6,309 bases of DNA. Origin: Chloroflexota bacterium. Lineage in GTDB: Bacteria > Chloroflexota > Anaerolineae > Anaerolineales > DRMV01. Shown here in pieces: positions 5,365-6,309 of this stretch. A model generated the notes under the pieces. The model saw only the letters and a program-made list of their open reading frames with translations. It had not been told where the DNA came from and did not search any database. Each line of letters opens with the position of its first letter. The first letter of the stretch is position 1. The position numbers and the translations under genes were made by a program. Where the stretch lies: positions 1 to 6,309 of the forward strand of contig JAADEP010000090.1 in NCBI GenBank assembly GCA_013153335.1, given 5' to 3'.

Positions 5365-6309
5365 TTAGCCCACCGCGGCCGCTTGGGCCGCACCCCGCGG
5401 CGCGCGCGAGCGGACCGTCGCGGGCTTCCGCCGCCGTTCAGGCCATACCGCGATCAGAATCCCCAGAATGGCGAGCCAGGGACTGGCCCACAGCCACTTG
5501 ACCAAGGGGTTGTGATACACCTTGAACGTCGCGCCCTCAACCGTGATGGGCTTCCAGCTCACCAGGAGCACGTAGAACTCTTCGCCCCAGGTGCTGTAAA
5601 TGCCGGGGATGGTCATGGGTTGCTGGTCTTTGATGTAGTAATCCTGCCGCGGGTGCAACACCGCGACCTTCTTCCCGTTCTTGTAGACCGAAATGTCCGC
5701 GCGCGCGACCTGACGCCCGTCGTGGGTGTTGAAGATGGCCAAACCCTCATACACGATGGTGTAATCGCGCAGGGTGAGGGATTCGCCTTGTGCGAGGGTG
5801 CGCTGGGTCTCGGCCTGGAAGAACTCAATCCCGATGATGCCCACCCCCATGACCAAAATGCTCAAGTGGACCACATAGCCGCCATAGCGCCGACGGTTGC
5901 GGGTGATGAGGCGCCAGAACGAACGCCAGATCGGCTCTTTGTGGACCCGGTGCCGGGCCCACGTGCCCCGAAACATGTCGTAGAAGATCGCGCCCGCGAC
6001 GAAGCCCAACAAAAAGAAGCCGACCAGCGCGCCCGGGATGCGATAGCCGGCCCACCACGCCCAGCCGGTCACGGCCAGGCCGACCAGGGCGGGCACGACC
6101 ATCAACCGGGCGAGGCGCCGCCAATGCACTCGACCCCAGGGCGCGAGGGTGGCCAGGCCCATCAGCAACAACATGATGGCGCTCAGGGGCCCCATGGCCC
6201 GTTCGTAATAAGGCGGGCCTACGCTGGCCTTTTCGCCCGTGGCCAGCTCGGAGATCAGGGGATAAACCACGCCCCAGAAGTTGACCACGGTCATGCTGAC
6301 AAAGATGTA
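5365..6309 (-). CDS. ccmF: Heme lyase CcmF (partial, C-terminal 314 residues)
   Basis: C-terminal half of the multispanning membrane protein that attaches heme to apocytochrome c. The frame is open through the window edge; a Met at 6292-6294 is internal, since YIFVS precedes it in frame and matches the family. Early in the fragment are VVYPLISEL and EKASVGPPYY, both conserved in CcmF. Membrane segments lie near fragment residues 39-57, 69-88, 92-112, 143-162 and 275-292. The conserved periplasmic heme-ligand histidine is H148 in RYGGYVVHL (codon 5866-5868). The large periplasmic loop runs to about residue 268 and is followed by NPLVKWLWAS, the usual lead-in to the last helix. A basic and Ala-rich tail ends at the TAA at 5365. 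The N-terminal half, with the WWD domain, lies outside the window. Confidence 0.95.
   Translation of the reverse strand, partial: YIFVSMTVVNFWGVVYPLISELATGEKASVGPPYYERAMGPLSAIMLLLMGLATLAPWGRVHWRRLARLMVVPALVGLAVTGWAWWAGYRIPGALVGFFLLGFVAGAIFYDMFRGTWARHRVHKEPIWRSFWRLITRNRRRYGGYVVHLSILVMGVGIIGIEFFQAETQRTLAQGESLTLRDYTIVYEGLAIFNTHDGRQVARADISVYKNGKKVAVLHPRQDYYIKDQQPMTIPGIYSTWGEEFYVLLVSWKPITVEGATFKVYHNPLVKWLWASPWLAILGILIAVWPERRRKPATVRSRAPRGAAQAAAVG

Noticed and set aside
6292..6294. ATG that could be read as the ccmF start
   Set aside because: The frame continues upstream to the window edge, and the sequence after it matches the middle of CcmF, so it is an internal Met.

Overview
The window reads as part of a cytochrome c maturation (System I, Ccm) operon, with every gene on the minus strand, so transcription runs from the high-coordinate end to the low end. 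In transcript order it holds the 3' end of ccmF (heme lyase core, cut by the window edge), ccmH, a ccmG/resA-type membrane thioredoxin, a small membrane protein with a CcmI-like helical hairpin plus a zinc ribbon, a 717-residue lipoprotein with two c-type hemes, ccmA, and the first two thirds of ccmB (cut at the other edge). Intergenic gaps are 23 to 78 bases, ccmA and ccmB overlap by four bases (ATGA), and no promoter is evident, so the set is probably one transcript. ccmC and ccmE are not in view and would be expected just outside.

The organism is most likely a member of Chloroflexota (Anaerolineae-like). The DNA is GC-rich. The lipoprotein carries a long linker of Pro, Thr, Ala and Glu of the style common in secreted Chloroflexota proteins. 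CcmH has an extra cysteine pair, and the gene content fits ccm clusters of that phylum. This assignment is inference from composition and protein style, not from a marker gene.

The genes fit together as follows. CcmA and CcmB form the ATPase and a membrane subunit of the ABC complex that (with CcmC) releases holo-CcmE carrying heme. CcmG-like thioredoxin and CcmH keep the apocytochrome CXXCH cysteines reduced. CcmF attaches the heme. The canonical CcmI with its periplasmic TPR domain is absent here. In its place are two adjacent proteins, each showing a related short helical hairpin predicted on the cytoplasmic side: the zinc ribbon protein and the C-terminal tail of the diheme lipoprotein. 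The lipoprotein is also a likely substrate of the system it is encoded with. This pair is the least ordinary part of the window.

The plus strand has many long open frames, but they are antisense shadows of the GC-rich genes. No RNA genes, mobile elements or CRISPR arrays were seen. The one clear non-coding structure is a perfect 12-bp hairpin between the lipoprotein gene and ccmA.
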